DNA of 64,000 nucleotides, taken from NCBI GenBank assembly GCA_004353515.1, contig SMNZ01000003.1:434001-498000 (forward strand), read 5' to 3'. The notes below the pieces were generated by a model. The model was not told the origin of the DNA. It saw only the letters and a list, made by a program, of their open reading frames with translations, and did not search any database. Origin of the DNA: Alteromonadaceae bacterium M269 (GTDB taxonomy: Bacteria; Pseudomonadota; Gammaproteobacteria; Enterobacterales; Alteromonadaceae). Positions 1-9,644 of this stretch are shown here, in pieces; the stretch's first letter is position 1; every line of letters starts with the position of its first letter. The translations under genes and the position numbers were made by a program.

Positions 1-2
1 TT

Positions 3-383
3 TTTAACCGTACAAACAGTAAAGAGTTAGTGGGTAAAACCGCTGTATTTGAGGAAGAAAAGCCGATGGCGATAGCTGGTTATTTAATAAGAGTGAGAAC
101 AAATAACCTTGGAAATAATTATTATCTATCCGGTTATTTAAATTCTGCTCATGGCAAAAAAACACTGGTTGGGATGTGCAAAAGCATTGTAGGTATGGCA
201 AATATAAATGCACAGGAGCTACAGAATATTAAGATATTAATACCACCTATTGAACTTCAAAATGAGTTCGAAAATATTGTGAAAGCTACTAAGCAGAAAT
301 TGAAAAGCTTTAATAAGAGCAATGAGTTACTCAATGATAATTTCAACTCGCTAATCCAAAAAGCCTTCGCAGGCGAATTATAG
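3..383 (+). CDS. hsdS: Type I restriction-modification specificity subunit, 3' end only
   Basis: This is the C-terminal part of a type I restriction specificity (S) subunit, which reads the DNA target for the methylase and restriction complex. The open frame runs in from the left window edge with no visible start; the internal GTG at 30 is not a convincing start because the in-frame upstream residues (FNRTNSKELVGKTA) fit the family. What remains is the end of the second target-recognition domain, including a YYLSGYLNS-like stretch and an IKILIPPIELQNEF motif typical of the loop leading into the second conserved helix. A charged helical tail ends in LIQKAFAGEL, a hallmark ending of HsdS. hsdM and hsdR would be outside the window. 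It is the first visible gene of a defence island. Confidence 0.85.
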   Translation, partial: FNRTNSKELVGKTAVFEEEKPMAIAGYLIRVRTNNLGNNYYLSGYLNSAHGKKTLVGMCKSIVGMANINAQELQNIKILIPPIELQNEFENIVKATKQKLKSFNKSNELLNDNFNSLIQKAFAGEL

Positions 384-419
384 CTCTTACTAAAAAACAA
401 GAATAACAAGGAAGTTGAT

Positions 420-1553
420 ATGTCAGATAAATTTAACTTGTACGATGTTTATGAGCAGAATCTAAATATTCTGTTTGGAGCTGGTGCATCATTTGGCTTT
501 TTACCAACCTTAGCATTGGCAATCAAAGATGCTGACGAACAACCTTATACATTTGAGACATTGGCTAAAGAGCTGGGGAAAGATAACAATAATAAGCACC
601 TATATGCTTTGTTGTTTATGCACTATTACAAGAGCTGCATAGAACCAGGGCTTCCTAAAATGCGTAATCCACGCAGCAGAAGTCGTTTACAGGTTTTAGG
701 CCAGTATAAAGTGTTTTTGCAAACACTGGTAAACGTTCTAGAAAAACAAGGACGAAATGATAAAAAGTGTAATGTTTACACAACTAATTATGATAACTGT
801 CTTGAAGTAGCTTCTGATTCATTAATTTCGAAACAGGAAGTTAGTTGTGTTGTCAATGATGGTAGTGCAGGGTTTCAAACTCGTAGGTTTCACACTAAAA
901 ACTTTAATAGTCGTGTTGTTCAAAAGGGCATATTTGATAAACATGCCGAATGCATTCCTCAAATAAATATACTTCATCCTCATGGCTCTGTGTATTGGAA
1001 AAAAATAAACGAGGGGATTACTGTAAACTATCAAGAATCAGACTATGCAATTTCATTCGGCGACGAACAAGCTAAATTGATTACCGAGTTCGAACAACTA
1101 GTTAATGATGGAACTAAGCAGCTAGCTGATCTCATCGAATTTGGTGAAAATGAATTTGAAGACTGGGATAAATTAAACGCAGAAGAATTTTGGGATGAGT
1201 ACAATGATATTCCTATTGTAAATCCAACTAAATGGAAGTTTCACGAAACCGTTTTTGAAGAAGCTTATTACCAAATTTTAAGGCACTTGAGTTTTGAATT
1301 AGAGCGACCTAATTCTGTCTTGATCACCTTTGGTTTTTCATTTGCAGATGAGCACATTTTACATTTGATTCAACGTTCTCTATCTAATCCTAGCTTGACC
1401 GTGTTTGTTTCTTGTTTTAATGATGCAGAAAAACAAGAAATGAAAAAGAAATTTAAGGGCTATTCAAACGTTAAGTTTATCGCCATTGACGATGATTTAA
1501 CTTTTACCCGCTTTAACAAACGAGTATTTACTCTCAAAAACGGTGATGAGTAA
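420..1553 (+). CDS. SIR2-like NADase, sensor/effector of a SIR2-HerA defence pair
   Basis: The protein (377 aa) has a SIR2-type Rossmann core: GAGAS at residues 20-24 for NAD binding, TTNYD at about 121-125, and HPHGS at 186-190 supplying the likely catalytic His. A late SFADEHI segment is also typical of SIR2_2 domains in phage-defence proteins. Such domains usually cleave NAD+ when infection is sensed. The next gene starts directly after its stop codon and encodes a HerA ATPase, the arrangement of the described SIR2-HerA (Nezha) system, in which the two proteins form a large complex with NADase and nuclease activity. Function is inferred from motifs and pairing; the residues are seen directly. 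A start at 420 is supported by an AAGGAAG ribosome site just upstream. Confidence 0.85.
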   Translation: MSDKFNLYDVYEQNLNILFGAGASFGFLPTLALAIKDADEQPYTFETLAKELGKDNNNKHLYALLFMHYYKSCIEPGLPKMRNPRSRSRLQVLGQYKVFLQTLVNVLEKQGRNDKKCNVYTTNYDNCLEVASDSLISKQEVSCVVNDGSAGFQTRRFHTKNFNSRVVQKGIFDKHAECIPQINILHPHGSVYWKKINEGITVNYQESDYAISFGDEQAKLITEFEQLVNDGTKQLADLIEFGENEFEDWDKLNAEEFWDEYNDIPIVNPTKWKFHETVFEEAYYQILRHLSFELERPNSVLITFGFSFADEHILHLIQRSLSNPSLTVFVSCFNDAEKQEMKKKFKGYSNVKFIAIDDDLTFTRFNKRVFTLKNGDE

Positions 1554-3323
1554 ATGAGCATTGCTATTGGAGAGGTCATTGCCGTTAAAGGCGTAAATAT
1601 TCTTGTTGAATTGTATGAGGAATCCAATAAAGAAACGCTTTTTTATCAAGGCGAAAAGTTTAAAGGAGTATCAATACAAGAGCACATTCTCATCAAGCGA
1701 GGCTTCAAAGACATTGTGACTTTGGTTCAAGGTGAATATTTAGATGAAAGGTTTGAGCAAGAAGACGGAAAAAGTTACGTAAGGAAGATTGAGCTAAAAC
1801 CAATTGGCTATTATGACCAAGGTGAGTTTTATGAGGGAATTAAGCACTTACCAATGATCCGTGATGTTGCTTACTTGATGAATGAAAAGCAAGTCAGGCA
1901 AATATATGGAGAAGCTGATGATAGTTTTGTTATTGGTGAAATTTTAAAAGAAGAGCTGCCAGTTTCTCTTCCTTGGGCAAATTTGTTTAACACGCACATT
2001 GGCGTGTTTGGTAACACAGGCAGTGGTAAATCCAATACGCTTACAAATTTATATACCACCTTATTCACCAATAAGTTACAGGCACTGAATGGCAAAAGTC
2101 ACTTTGTTGTTGTTGATTTCAATGGTGAGTACACAGGTAAGCAACTTATAAATGATCGAGATTTTAAACAAGTTTATGACTTGGATACTAGAGGTGGCGG
2201 TGATAGTAAGTTTCCGCTAAGTGAATCTGTTTTTTGGGATGAAGAAGTATTTGGTATTTTATTCAAAGCCACAGAAAATACACAGAAACCTTTCTTAAAG
2301 AGAGTGGTTTCAGGTCGAGAAAGATTTAATGACACCCCTGACAGTCTTGGAATTTATACAAAAAAAACGGTTGCTAGAGCACTCACGAGTCCATCGCCAA
2401 AAAAAGAGTTTGCTGAATTAATAAGAGAAATTGCAGGTTTAGTTGACGCTGAAGAGTTAAAGCAAAATATTAGTCGCTTACGATGGCATGGCGTAAAGAG
2501 TCACTTTTATCTTAACGATGCAAATCATCTAAATGGTGGAGATACAGACCCCGTTTATGTTAGAGAATTCAAGCAACTGGTTGAAAATATAACAATAGGT
2601 AATTTGAATCATTTTGCCGAGCTTAGATTGCGTATACACGTACAACTTTTAGCAGACTTAGTTAATGGATATGTTCAATTCGATCACATTCAGCCTCTTT
2701 TGAAGAGAATCGAAGCCTCATTAACGTCGTTGGAAAGAGTATTTGAGGTTGGTGCAAATCCAGTAAATAAATTATTAACTGTCGTATCGCTTCGAAAGTC
2801 CAATCAGGAAATTAAAAAAGTCATACCTCTCTTGTTGGCTAAGTATTACTACGGGAGTCATAAGGATGAGGTTATTAACGACAGCCCTCCAAGCCATACA
2901 TTTCACATGATTATTGACGAAGCTCACAATATCTTGTCAATACAGTCAAACCGTGAAAGTGAAAGCTGGAAAGACTATAGGCTTGAATTATTTGAAGAGA
3001 TAATTAAAGAAGGCCGTAAATTTGGCTTTTATTTGACTTTATCTAGTCAGCGCCCAGCCGATATCTCACCAACGATAATGTCGCAAATTCATAATTTCTT
3101 TATTCATCGTTTGGTGAATGATAGAGATCTCATGTTGCTTGATAACACGATTAGCACGCTTGATTCATTGTCTCGGTCGATGATCCCCAATTTATCAAAA
3201 GGCTGTGCGGTAATAACAGGGACGTCATTTGATATTCCAATGATTGTGCAGTTTGAGCGCTTAGAAAAAGAATCCCAACCTGATAGTGGTGATGTTGACT
3301 TGCAGATGCTTTGGAATGACTAA
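1554..3323 (+). CDS. HerA-type ATPase/DNA translocase partner of SIR2 protein
   Basis: This 589-residue protein is a HerA/FtsK-like hexameric ATPase. The N-terminal ~130 residues form a HAS-barrel-like region. Walker A (GNTGSGKSN) lies near residue 153-161, Walker B (MIIDEAHN) near 450-457, and a LSSQRPADISPTIMSQ segment near 499 matches the HerA sensor region. Its ATG follows the stop of the SIR2 gene with no gap, so the two are surely co-translated. In the known SIR2-HerA pairs the HerA hexamer scaffolds SIR2 subunits and is needed for abortive infection-type defence. A housekeeping HerA-NurA role is unlikely because no NurA gene is adjacent and HerA-NurA is mainly archaeal. Confidence 0.85.
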   Translation: MSIAIGEVIAVKGVNILVELYEESNKETLFYQGEKFKGVSIQEHILIKRGFKDIVTLVQGEYLDERFEQEDGKSYVRKIELKPIGYYDQGEFYEGIKHLPMIRDVAYLMNEKQVRQIYGEADDSFVIGEILKEELPVSLPWANLFNTHIGVFGNTGSGKSNTLTNLYTTLFTNKLQALNGKSHFVVVDFNGEYTGKQLINDRDFKQVYDLDTRGGGDSKFPLSESVFWDEEVFGILFKATENTQKPFLKRVVSGRERFNDTPDSLGIYTKKTVARALTSPSPKKEFAELIREIAGLVDAEELKQNISRLRWHGVKSHFYLNDANHLNGGDTDPVYVREFKQLVENITIGNLNHFAELRLRIHVQLLADLVNGYVQFDHIQPLLKRIEASLTSLERVFEVGANPVNKLLTVVSLRKSNQEIKKVIPLLLAKYYYGSHKDEVINDSPPSHTFHMIIDEAHNILSIQSNRESESWKDYRLELFEEIIKEGRKFGFYLTLSSQRPADISPTIMSQIHNFFIHRLVNDRDLMLLDNTISTLDSLSRSMIPNLSKGCAVITGTSFDIPMIVQFERLEKESQPDSGDVDLQMLWND

Positions 3324-3404
3324 TGAGTTCTTTATATACATACATTACGCTTGAATTACGCAGTGTATCATGAAAAAAACTGACAAATAAAAGGGATCAA
3401 AACT

Positions 3405-5684
3405 ATGCCTAAAGACAACAGTAAATTCTTATTTAATGGCAAAGAGTATCCGAAAGGTCGTTTGGTATTGGCAGTTGTAAAAGACTTCATAAATCGCAAC
3501 CAACCTACATTACACAAATTGCGAGAAGCCTTTCCTAAGTCTCTTCAAGGTAGCATTGGCGTTTTTTGTACAGAACAAGAATACTTGACTCGCAAAAAAA
3601 ACTCTAACGACAAGAAAGAGCGTTTTTTCTCTAAACAAGGTGAGGAATTAAGTGTCGATGATCAAAGGATATTTGTTTGCACTGAATGGGGCATTGGTAA
3701 TATTGAGAGCTTCATTGAACAAGCTAGAAATCTAGGCTCTGTTATTGATATTGCTTCAGATTCACCCGAGACGCCTAAAATTTGGAAGGTCTCGCATAGC
3801 CCTTCAGTTACAGAATTTAACGCTACTACACTCGAGTGGCTAAAAGTTAATAATGTTCTCGCACTTCATAAAACTACAGGTAATGGTAGCGTTGACGCTT
3901 TTGAAAAGATGAAGAAAGGTGACATTGTATCACTCGGGCTTGGCAACACAGTATTTCGCCTTGTGAGGATAATATCTGATATTGAATATATAGAAGGGGC
4001 ATCACTAAGTACAGAATGGCTAATGCGTAGATATGAAATTATAAAAGGTTTAGACACATCGGTGAAATATACAGGTGAAAATAAACGTTGGTCACCAAGG
4101 TATCCGGGAACATCATGGGAAGTGCCAAAAAATGAGTACTGGATGTTCGAAGAAGAAATTCTTCAACCATATTATGATCTTTCACTTAAATATTTAGGCT
4201 TCGATACAAGCAAAATAAAAAAACCTCAAAAAACTAACATGTTGGTGGAAATTATGGATAAATCGCCTCTTAATCAGATTCTGTATGGTCCACCGGGCAC
4301 CGGAAAAACCTATCACTCAATTCAAGCGGCGGTTAAAGCGGCAGAACCGGAAATGTTTAATGCACTTGGAATTGATGAAAGTGCAGGTGCAACAGTACAC
4401 CAGAGAGTGGAGTTAACTCACCTATATAAAGATCTTTATGATTCAGGTCGTATCAGGTTTGTTACTTTCCATCAGAGTTATGGTTACGAGGAGTTTGTAG
4501 AAGGACTTAAGGCATCTTCTGACGATGGCATTATATCTTACGATGTCGAGGATGGCGTGTTTAAGTCGATTTCTATCCAAGCTGAAAAATTTTCAAAACC
4601 TAAAAAAGCTGAGTCAAATTATAGCTTTGAAAAAGCATGGCAACTATTCACTGAGAAGTTGTCAGAAGAAGAGTTTATTGAAGTTCAAATGTCTAAAACA
4701 TCTTTTAGGGTTTTAGACTTTAACAATAGTCGGATCTTTTTTGAGAAAAAAAGTGGAAGCCAAGATCACACTTTAAGCATTTCTACGTTGAAGGCTATTT
4801 TTGAGGAAAGGCGTGAGTATAACTCAGGGTTAGGTGTCTACTATCGTCCATTAGTTAAGTACTTAAAAGAACTTAGCGAACCAGAGCAGATTTCTGCGAT
4901 AGAACGCCAAAACTTTGTACTGATTATCGATGAAATCAATAGAGGCAATATATCAAAAGTTTTTGGTGAGCTAATTACATTGATTGAGCCGTCGAAACGT
5001 TTGGGGCAATCGGAAGCTATCGAAGTGACCTTGCCGTATTCCGGCGATAAATTTTCTGTGCCGGATAACCTCTACATTATTGGCACGATGAACACTGCTG
5101 ATAGATCGTTGGCTTTAATGGATACCGCCCTTCGCCGCCGTTTTGACTTTGTTGAAATGATGCCTGATTACAATGTTCTACACAATCAAGAAGGCTTGCC
5201 ATTCAAAGTTGAGAGTGACGGTTTTGAAATAGATTTACCGCGTTTACTTGAAACAATGAATGATCGTATTGCCGCGTTATATGACAGAGAACATCAGCTA
5301 GGTCATGCTTTCTTAATGCCTGTTGTGAAAGCCATTGCTGCTGATGAGGACGAGAAAGCGCTTCATGAATTGAAGAACTGCTTCCAGAATAAGATTATTC
5401 CACTACTCGCTGAATACTTTTTTGAAGACTGGCAAAAGGTACGTTTAGTTCTTGGTGACAACCAAAAGCCAGACAACAAAAACAAAAAGGAAAAGAATTA
5501 CCAAATCATAAGACAGTCAGATGTCGATTTCGAGAAACTCTTTGGAGACACTGAGGACGTTGGAGATATTGCCGATGACCTTCAAGGCTATAAGTTAATT
5601 GAAGCTGATTCTGACCTTTGGATTGATCCTTTGACCTATGTAGGCATATACAGCGCTGGTAGTTTGCCAAAGCTTGAAGGTTAA
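3405..5684 (+). CDS. mcrB: McrB-type GTPase of a modified-DNA restriction system
   Basis: This 759-residue protein is the motor/recognition subunit of an McrBC-type, modification-dependent restriction system. The C-terminal half is an AAA+ GTPase domain: GPPGTGKT at 295-302, DEINRG near 509-514, and NTADRS followed by ALRRRFDF near 562-578 (sensor and arginine finger). The N-terminal ~230 residues hold a KKGDIVSLGLG and VFRLVRIISDIEY segment resembling an EVE/PUA-like modified-base reader, which would replace the N-terminal domain of the E. coli protein. mcrC follows within a few bases. A good ribosome site (AAGGGATC) precedes the ATG. In McrBC, McrB translocates and McrC cuts, but here mcrC is disrupted, so restriction by this copy may be off. 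Confidence 0.9.
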   Translation: MPKDNSKFLFNGKEYPKGRLVLAVVKDFINRNQPTLHKLREAFPKSLQGSIGVFCTEQEYLTRKKNSNDKKERFFSKQGEELSVDDQRIFVCTEWGIGNIESFIEQARNLGSVIDIASDSPETPKIWKVSHSPSVTEFNATTLEWLKVNNVLALHKTTGNGSVDAFEKMKKGDIVSLGLGNTVFRLVRIISDIEYIEGASLSTEWLMRRYEIIKGLDTSVKYTGENKRWSPRYPGTSWEVPKNEYWMFEEEILQPYYDLSLKYLGFDTSKIKKPQKTNMLVEIMDKSPLNQILYGPPGTGKTYHSIQAAVKAAEPEMFNALGIDESAGATVHQRVELTHLYKDLYDSGRIRFVTFHQSYGYEEFVEGLKASSDDGIISYDVEDGVFKSISIQAEKFSKPKKAESNYSFEKAWQLFTEKLSEEEFIEVQMSKTSFRVLDFNNSRIFFEKKSGSQDHTLSISTLKAIFEERREYNSGLGVYYRPLVKYLKELSEPEQISAIERQNFVLIIDEINRGNISKVFGELITLIEPSKRLGQSEAIEVTLPYSGDKFSVPDNLYIIGTMNTADRSLALMDTALRRRFDFVEMMPDYNVLHNQEGLPFKVESDGFEIDLPRLLETMNDRIAALYDREHQLGHAFLMPVVKAIAADEDEKALHELKNCFQNKIIPLLAEYFFEDWQKVRLVLGDNQKPDNKNKKEKNYQIIRQSDVDFEKLFGDTEDVGDIADDLQGYKLIEADSDLWIDPLTYVGIYSAGSLPKLEG

Positions 5685-5694
5685 CTTGCTCAGC

Positions 5695-7073
5695 ATGACT
5701 AAGGGATTAAAGCGACGACAAACAACAAACATTACAGTATTTGAGTATGGACTCTTAAGCGCTAGTTCTAAGGCGGCAGACAAAGATAATGTTGAACCAC
5801 TATCGGAAGGTGCTTTTGAGTATCTTAAAAAATGTTGTTTATGTGAAGATTCGGAATCACGTTTTTTAAAGCTGAAAATTGCACATGGCATGGAAGTGCT
5901 GCAAGTTCAGAATTACGCTGGTGTAGTTCTTTGCCCTGATGGAACACAAATAGAAATACTCCCTAAAATCGCTAAAGCAAATAATCAGGAAAGTGCAGCC
6001 TCAGAAGCACAAAAGTCATTGTTAATGCAGCCTCAGAAGCACAAAAGTCATTGTTAATGATGCTCAAATCATTAAGGCAGTTTCGCCACATTGAGACTGA
6101 GGTCGCGAGCATTAAAAAGCAAAAAATGCCATTGATGGAAATTTTTATCGCGCAGTTTTTAAATGCGGTAAACGTTCTGGTTAAAAAGGGCGTTAGAAGT
6201 GACTATGTTCGAAAGCAAAGTAACAGTGCTTATCTAAAAGGCAAGTTACTTCACAGCCAGCAACTGAAACACAACTTTATTAATCGTCACAAGTTTTATG
6301 TTGAATATGATGTTTATTTGATGGATAGAGCGGAAAATAGGCTTATTCATTCAGCACTCAAATCTATCGCCTCGTACACCAATGTGAATAAGAGTAAGAA
6401 GCTAACTCAGGAGCTGCTGTTTGCTTTTGATGAGGTGCCTTTTAGTACAAACTACAAGAACGACTTTTCTAGTGTAAAACTGCAAAGAGGCATGCAACAT
6501 TATGAAGTGCCGTTAAGTTGGGCAAGACTTATATTGGAAGGTTACTCGCCCCAGTCAATGCTAGGTGATAACAGGGCTTATTCATTGTTGTTTCCAATGG
6601 AAGCTGTATTTGAAAACTTTGTCGCTAAATACCTTAAGCAACGAGTGATTAGCCCTCAAAAGCTATCTTCTCAGGTACAAAGTAAGTCACTGGTAACTTA
6701 TGGTGATAAGAACTATTTCCGCCTCAAACCTGATTTATATCTTAAAGATCTCATAGGTATGGATACTGTGTTAGATACCAAGTGGAAATTAATCAATCAA
6801 AATAAAAAATCGGGCAAGGATAAATTTGGTTTATCTCAAAATGACTTCTATCAAATGTTGGGTTACGGCTACAAGTACCTTAACGGCGAAGGTGACTTGG
6901 TATTGATCTATCCGAAAACAGATAGTTTTAATGAACCTCTTGAGCATAGTTTCAATTATGACAATGAAAATAGACTGAAATTAAGGGTTGTACCTTTTGA
7001 CGTTAGTCCATACCAAGAAAGTGGTGGTAATGAACGAATTGAGTTAAGTTTGTTAGGCATTAGCAGCAAATAG
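5695..7073 (+). pseudogene. mcrC: McrC nuclease subunit, frameshifted by a 32-bp tandem duplication
   Basis: The gene encodes the McrC (McrBC 5-methylcytosine restriction) nuclease partner but is split into two overlapping frames. The N-terminal frame stops at 6057 after a short out-of-frame tail; the rest continues from 6051 to 7073. The break coincides with an exact 32-bp tandem duplication (5995-6026 and 6027-6058). Removing one copy joins the frames as SLLM-MLKSLRQF and restores a protein of about 448 aa, a normal McrC length. The C-terminal part keeps a likely PD-(D/E)XK nuclease core (FRLKPDLYL then VLDTKWKLI, giving D and DxK residues). The ATG at 5695 follows the mcrB stop by 10 bases; a TTG at 5674 is an overlapping alternative. 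It may be a decayed gene or a reversible on/off allele. Confidence 0.85.
5995..6058. repeat. Two tandem copies of a 32-bp unit inside mcrC
   Basis: The unit begins GCAGCCTCAGAAGCACAAAA and ends TTGTTAAT; copy one is 5995-6026 and copy two 6027-6058. The copies are identical, and one further matching base on each side is shared. Because 32 is not a multiple of three, the duplication shifts the reading frame of mcrC. Confidence 0.97.
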
Positions 7074-7111
7074 TGCGGAGTATTTAGCCAAGGGGTACTA
7101 GAGGGAACACT

Positions 7112-8578
7112 ATGAAAATTAAATCACTGAGTATTCAGAATTTTAAAGGGATAAAGGAAAAGGCTGTTTTGCCACTCGCTCCTATTACACTGTTTCTGGG
7201 TGCCAACAGCACAGGAAAAAGTACTGTTTTGCATGCTTTATTGTTTCTATATGAAGTCATAGCAAAACGCAATTATGATCCTTATTTTAGCAGTATAACC
7301 GGTGAGCAATTGTATTTCGGTGGCTTTAAGAACCTGGTTCATGGAAAAGATCTTAACAAGGTTATAACGCTCGGTGCATCGCTAGAATTTAATAAAAATG
7401 ATAGTGATGTGTGGCATGATTATTTATCAGATTCTGAACGTTGGTTAGTCGAAACTAACTTAGGTTACTATCCAGACTCTGAGGCACCTGAAGTCAGTTT
7501 TGAAATTGATTTGAAGTGGGATAATTTAAAACAAAGAGTATTCATTAGCCGATATGAATGCAAAAGTAATGGTATTTGCTATTTCAAAATTCAGTCTCAA
7601 GAGGGAAAGCCGGACAGCCAAGTAACGCATTACCAACCATTGCCACATTGGCAAATCGATGAAGCATTTCGACTTGAAAATATTTTTGAGGTTGGTGAGT
7701 GGCAAGATGTTTCGCTCAGTGGTCAGAACTCGTTGCCAAATATTTATAAGCGACTTGATTTATCTGGTGCGTCAGTTGATTGGTCAACGATATATGAAGA
7801 ACATCCATTAGTCGCACAACTATTCGCTGAAGCAGCATTATCGCAAGCTACTCTAGCACCAATTACTCTATTAGTTAAAAAACTCGAAAATATGTTTCAT
7901 ATCGGACCTCTCAGAATTGTTCCGTCTCGATCATTGTCTTTATCATCAAAAACTAATTCTAGTCGCTGGTTTGATGGCACTGCTGGGTGGGATCATTTTG
8001 CATACGGGGATACTCTCTTGCAAGATATATTGAATGAAAAGTTTACTTCATCAAATTACTTTAATTCAGACTATAAATTTACAACTGAGTCATATGGTGA
8101 TTTAACGAATTTAGACAATCGAGTAGTTATAAAGTGCGCGTCAACAGCGATATCGTTATTACCTTCAAGCGTCGGAGTCGGCTTATCTCAAGTATTCCCC
8201 TTTGTTGTAGCGACTTGCCTAGACAAAGGCATCCTTGTCTCCTGTGAGCAGCCGGAGTTGCATATCCACCCTAAATGGCAGCTTGCGCTATCAGACATGA
8301 TGCTATCTGCGATTAGACTGAATCCTGACCGGATGTTTTTCATCGAAACCCATAGTGAGCATATTCTTTTGCGTTTGCTCAAACGAAGACGCCTTACTGC
8401 TGACGGTGAGCTCAATGATTCAGACTTTCAATGTTTTAAAGCCGACGTACAAATAGTTTTCTGTGAACAAGAGAAAGGTAAGACAAAGCTTATACCCATA
8501 AAGACGACAGATGAGGGAGAGTTTGATGCTCCATGGCCTAATGGCTTCTTTGAGGAGAGAAGGGAGGAACTATTTTAA
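7112..8578 (+). CDS. AAA ATPase of the ABC/OLD-like class with DUF3696-like C-terminus
   Basis: This 488-residue protein has an SMC/ABC-like ATPase fold. N-terminal IQNFKGIKE leads into Walker A (GANSTGKST, residues ~30-38). Late in the protein are an ABC-signature-like LPSSVGVGLSQV, Walker B with catalytic Glu (CEQPELHIHP) and the H-loop IETHSEHIL. The end (EERREELF) is typical of DUF3696-type ATPases. Such proteins are common in defence islands as sensor ATPases paired with an effector. Its stop overlaps the next start (TAATG), implying coupled translation and a joint function. No TOPRIM domain is visible, so it is not a classical OLD nuclease. The exact trigger and partner activity are unknown. 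Confidence 0.75.
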   Translation: MKIKSLSIQNFKGIKEKAVLPLAPITLFLGANSTGKSTVLHALLFLYEVIAKRNYDPYFSSITGEQLYFGGFKNLVHGKDLNKVITLGASLEFNKNDSDVWHDYLSDSERWLVETNLGYYPDSEAPEVSFEIDLKWDNLKQRVFISRYECKSNGICYFKIQSQEGKPDSQVTHYQPLPHWQIDEAFRLENIFEVGEWQDVSLSGQNSLPNIYKRLDLSGASVDWSTIYEEHPLVAQLFAEAALSQATLAPITLLVKKLENMFHIGPLRIVPSRSLSLSSKTNSSRWFDGTAGWDHFAYGDTLLQDILNEKFTSSNYFNSDYKFTTESYGDLTNLDNRVVIKCASTAISLLPSSVGVGLSQVFPFVVATCLDKGILVSCEQPELHIHPKWQLALSDMMLSAIRLNPDRMFFIETHSEHILLRLLKRRRLTADGELNDSDFQCFKADVQIVFCEQEKGKTKLIPIKTTDEGEFDAPWPNGFFEERREELF

Positions 8579-9468
8579 TGCTCCACTTAGAATTTGCCGT
8601 TGCTCCTCACGAAGTTAACTCTTTGCATCATCTTTCTTTACTTGAAGCAAGAATGGGCTTTGAAAAAGGTGCTTTATTATCTAGGTTTCCTAATGGATGG
8701 TTTAGGCAGGTATCAGAAAATCTCCGCCAAAAAAATTGTTCAAGCAAAATTGACCGCACTACAGAAAAGCTGCGCCAAATTAAAAATTGTAAACTAGTAG
8801 GTTTACAAAGAGAATATTCTGGCGAAGACTGGGCGCAAGCTGCTCAAAATAGCCATACTGATTCGCCATTTCACCGAGTAATTGAAAAGTCTTTGAATGG
8901 TCCACCTCATCTAATACCATCAATAGAAGATTTGGAAGATAGTGACTTTGTATTTGTCAGCCAATACCAACGGAGTGCGCAGGCACTTGCCAGAGCAGCA
9001 AAAGCGCTACTTAACGGAGCAGAAAAAGTCACAATGTTTGATCCGTACCTCTGTCCTACAAAAACAAGTTGTTTAACTACATTAATTGAATGCATGAATC
9101 TATGCAGAAAAGCAGAGGTTGAGTTTCATATTTTTTCTGAAGAGGATGGAAAACCGGATTGGCAAACAAGAAGGGACTCGTTATCAGCTTTTCAGCATAA
9201 AATTCCTGAGAATATTCGTTTATTTTGGTACAGCGTTGATGACCATGGATCAGGTTTTTTGCATTCCAGAGGATTATTTACATCAAAAGGTGGGCTCATA
9301 TACGATCGAGGATTTGAAGAACCCCGTGACTTGACCCAAAGAGATGAGGTAACAGATGTTACCCCCATGCCTATTGGATACTTGACCGAGAAGGCGAGAG
9401 TGTTCAATACAGCCCAACAATATGAACGATTTACGATGGTACAAATGTATGTTCATCAGGAACTATAA
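8578..9468 (+). CDS. Unknown protein coupled to the ATPase; possible phospholipase-D-like effector
   Basis: I do not recognise this 296-residue protein with certainty. The first ~110 residues have no clear motif. From about residue 125 an alpha/beta pattern appears: a predicted strand with KVTMFDPYL, another with VEFHIFSEED, then FLHSRGLFTSKGGLIYDRGF near residue 228. The H-S-R ... D-R-G-F spacing recalls a degenerate HxK(x)4D motif of phospholipase D-like nucleases, but the Lys is Arg and the second motif is not obvious. It overlaps the upstream ATPase by one base, as toxin or nuclease effectors often do in two-gene defence modules. Function as a nuclease effector is inference only. AT-rich DNA with no gene follows up to 9644. 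Confidence 0.5.
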   Translation: MLHLEFAVAPHEVNSLHHLSLLEARMGFEKGALLSRFPNGWFRQVSENLRQKNCSSKIDRTTEKLRQIKNCKLVGLQREYSGEDWAQAAQNSHTDSPFHRVIEKSLNGPPHLIPSIEDLEDSDFVFVSQYQRSAQALARAAKALLNGAEKVTMFDPYLCPTKTSCLTTLIECMNLCRKAEVEFHIFSEEDGKPDWQTRRDSLSAFQHKIPENIRLFWYSVDDHGSGFLHSRGLFTSKGGLIYDRGFEEPRDLTQRDEVTDVTPMPIGYLTEKARVFNTAQQYERFTMVQMYVHQEL

Positions 9469-9644
9469 ACTAGGTTTATTGTTTTTTTAGGTTTGAAATT
9501 TTCATAGGTAAATTTAATTACATTAAAGTGTGAAATATTACATAATTTGGTGCATAACTTCTCTACTTATATGATTATATTGAAGAATTAGTTTGGCACT
9601 AGTCGTGCAATTGTAGGCTTATTATAAATTAAGGAATTTACCAA

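Noticed and set aside
1554-3323. HerA-NurA DNA end-resection pair.
   Set aside because: The adjoining gene is SIR2, not NurA, and the pairing fits a SIR2-HerA defence system.
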